Source of the DNA: Bacteriovorax sp. UBA1852
Lineage (GTDB): Bacteria; Bdellovibrionota; Bacteriovoracia; Bacteriovoracales; Bacteriovoracaceae
Length of the DNA: 6,688 bases
Reading direction: 5' to 3'
NCBI GenBank assembly: GCA_002338505.1
Contig: DDIK01000044.1
Coordinates: forward strand, 1-6,688
Shown here: positions 5,228 through 6,688 of the stretch, one piece after another
Layout of the letters: every line of letters starts with the position of its first letter
Numbering within the stretch: position 1 is the first letter of the stretch
Made by a program: the position numbers and the translations under genes
The notes under the pieces: generated by a model
What the model was told of the DNA's origin: nothing
Databases searched by the model: none
The model's input: the letters and a program-made list of their open reading frames with translations, nothing else

Positions 5228-6627
5228 AAAGTTTAATATCCGTTTTACTACTATCTCTGCTTTTTACTACGGCTCATGCTGACTTTAGTAAAACTATTTT
5301 GAAACTTAAAAAAGACAAGGATCTTCAAAATGAAGAAATAGGCTTCTTAGTTTATGACTTAAATAAAAGGAAAGTTGAGTTTTCTTTTAACGAAAAAGAG
5401 ACTTTTTATCCCGCATCAGTATTTAAAGTATTCACTGCTTATTATATTCTAAAAACACTTGGTCCAAGCACTCAACTCGAAACTGCACTATATCACACAG
5501 GAGACATAAAAGACGGCGTGCTCAATGGAGACCTTATCTTTCATTCTCAAGGGGATCCCTATCTTCTAACTAATGACTTATATGATATGATTTTTTCACT
5601 CAAGGCTTTAGGTGTGAAAGTACTAAATGGTGACTTTAAAGTTGTGAGTGAACTTCCATCATTAAATAGAATTAGTAATGTCGGCCTTGATGACCAGGCC
5701 TATAATCAAAGTATCTCGTCTTTTAATGTAAACTTTAATCGTTTCAAGGCCATTAAAAACCGCAATAATTATCTTCCACTTCCACACTTTGATTATTTAG
5801 AGTTTAAAAAGTCAAAAGCTCCTCTTTCTCCTGGAGAGGTTTTTAAGTTAGATAAAAATCTTAACAGTGAAAGATGGCTTATCCATGAAACTAAGAAGTG
5901 GTACTACGAAGTTCCTGTAAGAAAGTCATTATCTTATAATAGTCAGTACTTCTTATCTCTACTACGAAAGAATGGAATAAAGACTAATGGGAACTTTTCA
6001 GTTATAGATCTCGTGCCGAATCAGACAAAGAAAGTCTATTCAAAAAATAGTCTTTCTATCTCTCGACTCGTCGAACTCGGAATGGAATATTCTAATAACT
6101 TATTCATGGAAATTTTGCTCTTAAAGGGAACAAATGCGAAGAATCTTTCCCAAGCAAGTAAGAAAATGAAGGACTTCTACACAAGCGAGTTCAAAGACCT
6201 AGACTTCAACAAAGTAAACTTCGATCGTGGATCTGGACTGACAACAAAAACAGAACTTCCTTTAGGACTGATGGAAAAGTTTATCGCAAGAACTGCTTTT
6301 GAAAAGTTTCAAAACAACTTCTTTATTACTTATTTTTCAATGGCAGGCACTGGTGGCTTCTTTGCAAAGAAGTTTCTTAACTCAACGACACATGAGAAGT
6401 TTTTTGCAAAATCTGGAAGTATGGACTACGTTCATAATATATGCGGCTTAATTACTGGTACAAACTATCGAACATTCTGTCTCTATATCAATGATAAGAA
6501 GAAGAGAAAGATATTGCAGACAAAGAATTCAAAAAAACTAGAGACATTACGCCAGCGCGCCAAGAGGTGGTATCAGACGACATCTAAATTTCAAGAAGAA
6601 GTTTTATTCAACTACATTAAGAAATAA
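5224..6627 (+). CDS. dacB: D-alanyl-D-alanine carboxypeptidase/endopeptidase, PBP4 type (peptidase S13)
   Basis: A 467-residue secreted penicillin-binding protein, close to the length of E. coli PBP4. It has a signal peptide (MKSLISVLLLSLLFTTAHA, cut before Asp20). Active-site motifs are Ser65-x-x-Lys68 (ASVFK), Ser290-Asn-Asn292 and Lys396-Ser-Gly398, a KSG in place of the more usual KTG. Family landmarks are NGDLIFHSQGDPYL (101-114) and DRGSGLT (334-340). Enzymes of this class trim D-Ala from peptide stems and cut cross-links in periplasmic peptidoglycan. The ATG overlaps the yidD stop, with AGAGGA at 5212-5217, 6 nt upstream, so it has its own ribosome site. In Bdellovibrio, two PBP4-like enzymes round the prey cell wall; a similar role here would depend on the unproven idea that this is a predator. 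The 3' end overlaps the convergent gene by 11 bp. Confidence 0.93.
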   Translation: MKSLISVLLLSLLFTTAHADFSKTILKLKKDKDLQNEEIGFLVYDLNKRKVEFSFNEKETFYPASVFKVFTAYYILKTLGPSTQLETALYHTGDIKDGVLNGDLIFHSQGDPYLLTNDLYDMIFSLKALGVKVLNGDFKVVSELPSLNRISNVGLDDQAYNQSISSFNVNFNRFKAIKNRNNYLPLPHFDYLEFKKSKAPLSPGEVFKLDKNLNSERWLIHETKKWYYEVPVRKSLSYNSQYFLSLLRKNGIKTNGNFSVIDLVPNQTKKVYSKNSLSISRLVELGMEYSNNLFMEILLLKGTNAKNLSQASKKMKDFYTSEFKDLDFNKVNFDRGSGLTTKTELPLGLMEKFIARTAFEKFQNNFFITYFSMAGTGGFFAKKFLNSTTHEKFFAKSGSMDYVHNICGLITGTNYRTFCLYINDKKKRKILQTKNSKKLETLRQRAKRWYQTTSKFQEEVLFNYIKK

Positions 6628-6688
6628 GAAGTGGATCAACATCAACTTTCACTGAATAATTCTTTTCGAGTTGATTAACATTTTTAAA
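6617..6688 (-). CDS. priA: C-terminal end of a gene, probably priA (primosomal helicase N')
   Basis: The minus strand is open from the window edge to TAA (complement of 6617-6619), giving 23 residues that end VKVDVDPLLIS. PriA helicases, which restart stalled replication forks, typically end in a strand reading like (V/I)DVDP followed by a few hydrophobic residues, and E. coli PriA ends in LDVDPIEG. The match is short, so the name is an inference. The gene is convergent with dacB and overlaps its last 11 bases. The rest lies beyond the window. Confidence 0.6.
   Translation of the reverse strand, partial: FKNVNQLEKNYSVKVDVDPLLIS

Noticed and set aside
1..6688. Mobile element, phage, CRISPR or toxin-antitoxin content
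   Set aside because: No transposase, integrase, direct-repeat array or recognisable toxin/antitoxin motif was seen; composition looks even along the window.

Overview
The window is AT-rich (roughly two thirds A+T), densely coding bacterial DNA with no mobile element, CRISPR array, rRNA or tRNA that I can see. The gene set (PBP4-type peptidoglycan hydrolase with a signal peptide, YidD, endonuclease III, a DUF2797 protein) suggests a Gram-negative bacterium. The low G+C, very tight packing and small lineage-specific proteins make me lean towards a Bacteriovorax/Halobacteriovorax-like member of the Bdellovibrionota. That is an impression from gene content, not a demonstrated placement.

Left part (1-2081): a possible truncated plus-strand gene ends exactly where a minus-strand monoacylglycerol-lipase-like alpha/beta hydrolase ends (118|119). 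The hydrolase is divergent from a 125-residue unknown protein with a possible four-cysteine zinc site. That gene runs tail to tail into a 40-codon acidic helical protein on the minus strand, which has a strong ribosome binding site and a TATAAT box. A 267-base intergenic stretch with a 14-bp perfect palindrome follows. Then comes an 85-residue protein with a zinc anti-sigma-like C...HxxxCxxC motif.

Middle (2070-4950): four minus-strand genes form a tightly coupled operon read right to left: nth (endonuclease III), a phospholipase/carboxylesterase, a DUF2797 protein and a TauE/SafE-type membrane permease. Junctions are a 3-nt gap, a 4-bp ATGA overlap and a 1-nt TAATG overlap. Two proteins carry altered metal-binding sites. 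The DUF2797 protein lacks all four cysteines of the family's first CxxC...CxxC ribbon. Nth has a rearranged iron-sulfur cysteine set.

Right part (4951-6688): a 55-bp divergent region holds a perfect 10-bp-arm inverted repeat that surrounds the yidD ribosome binding site and touches its start codon. It leads into a two-gene plus-strand operon: yidD (membrane protein insertion efficiency factor) and a secreted PBP4/DacB-type D-Ala-D-Ala carboxypeptidase, overlapping by 4 bp. The last 72 bases hold the C-terminus of a minus-strand gene, probably priA, overlapping the dacB stop by 11 bp.

Every convergent junction in the window overlaps or abuts at its stop codons. I see no conventional intrinsic terminator. 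I found no clear new multi-gene system. The best leads are the degenerate zinc ribbon in the DUF2797 protein, the yidD/nth inverted repeat, the variant Nth cluster and the two small unknown proteins.
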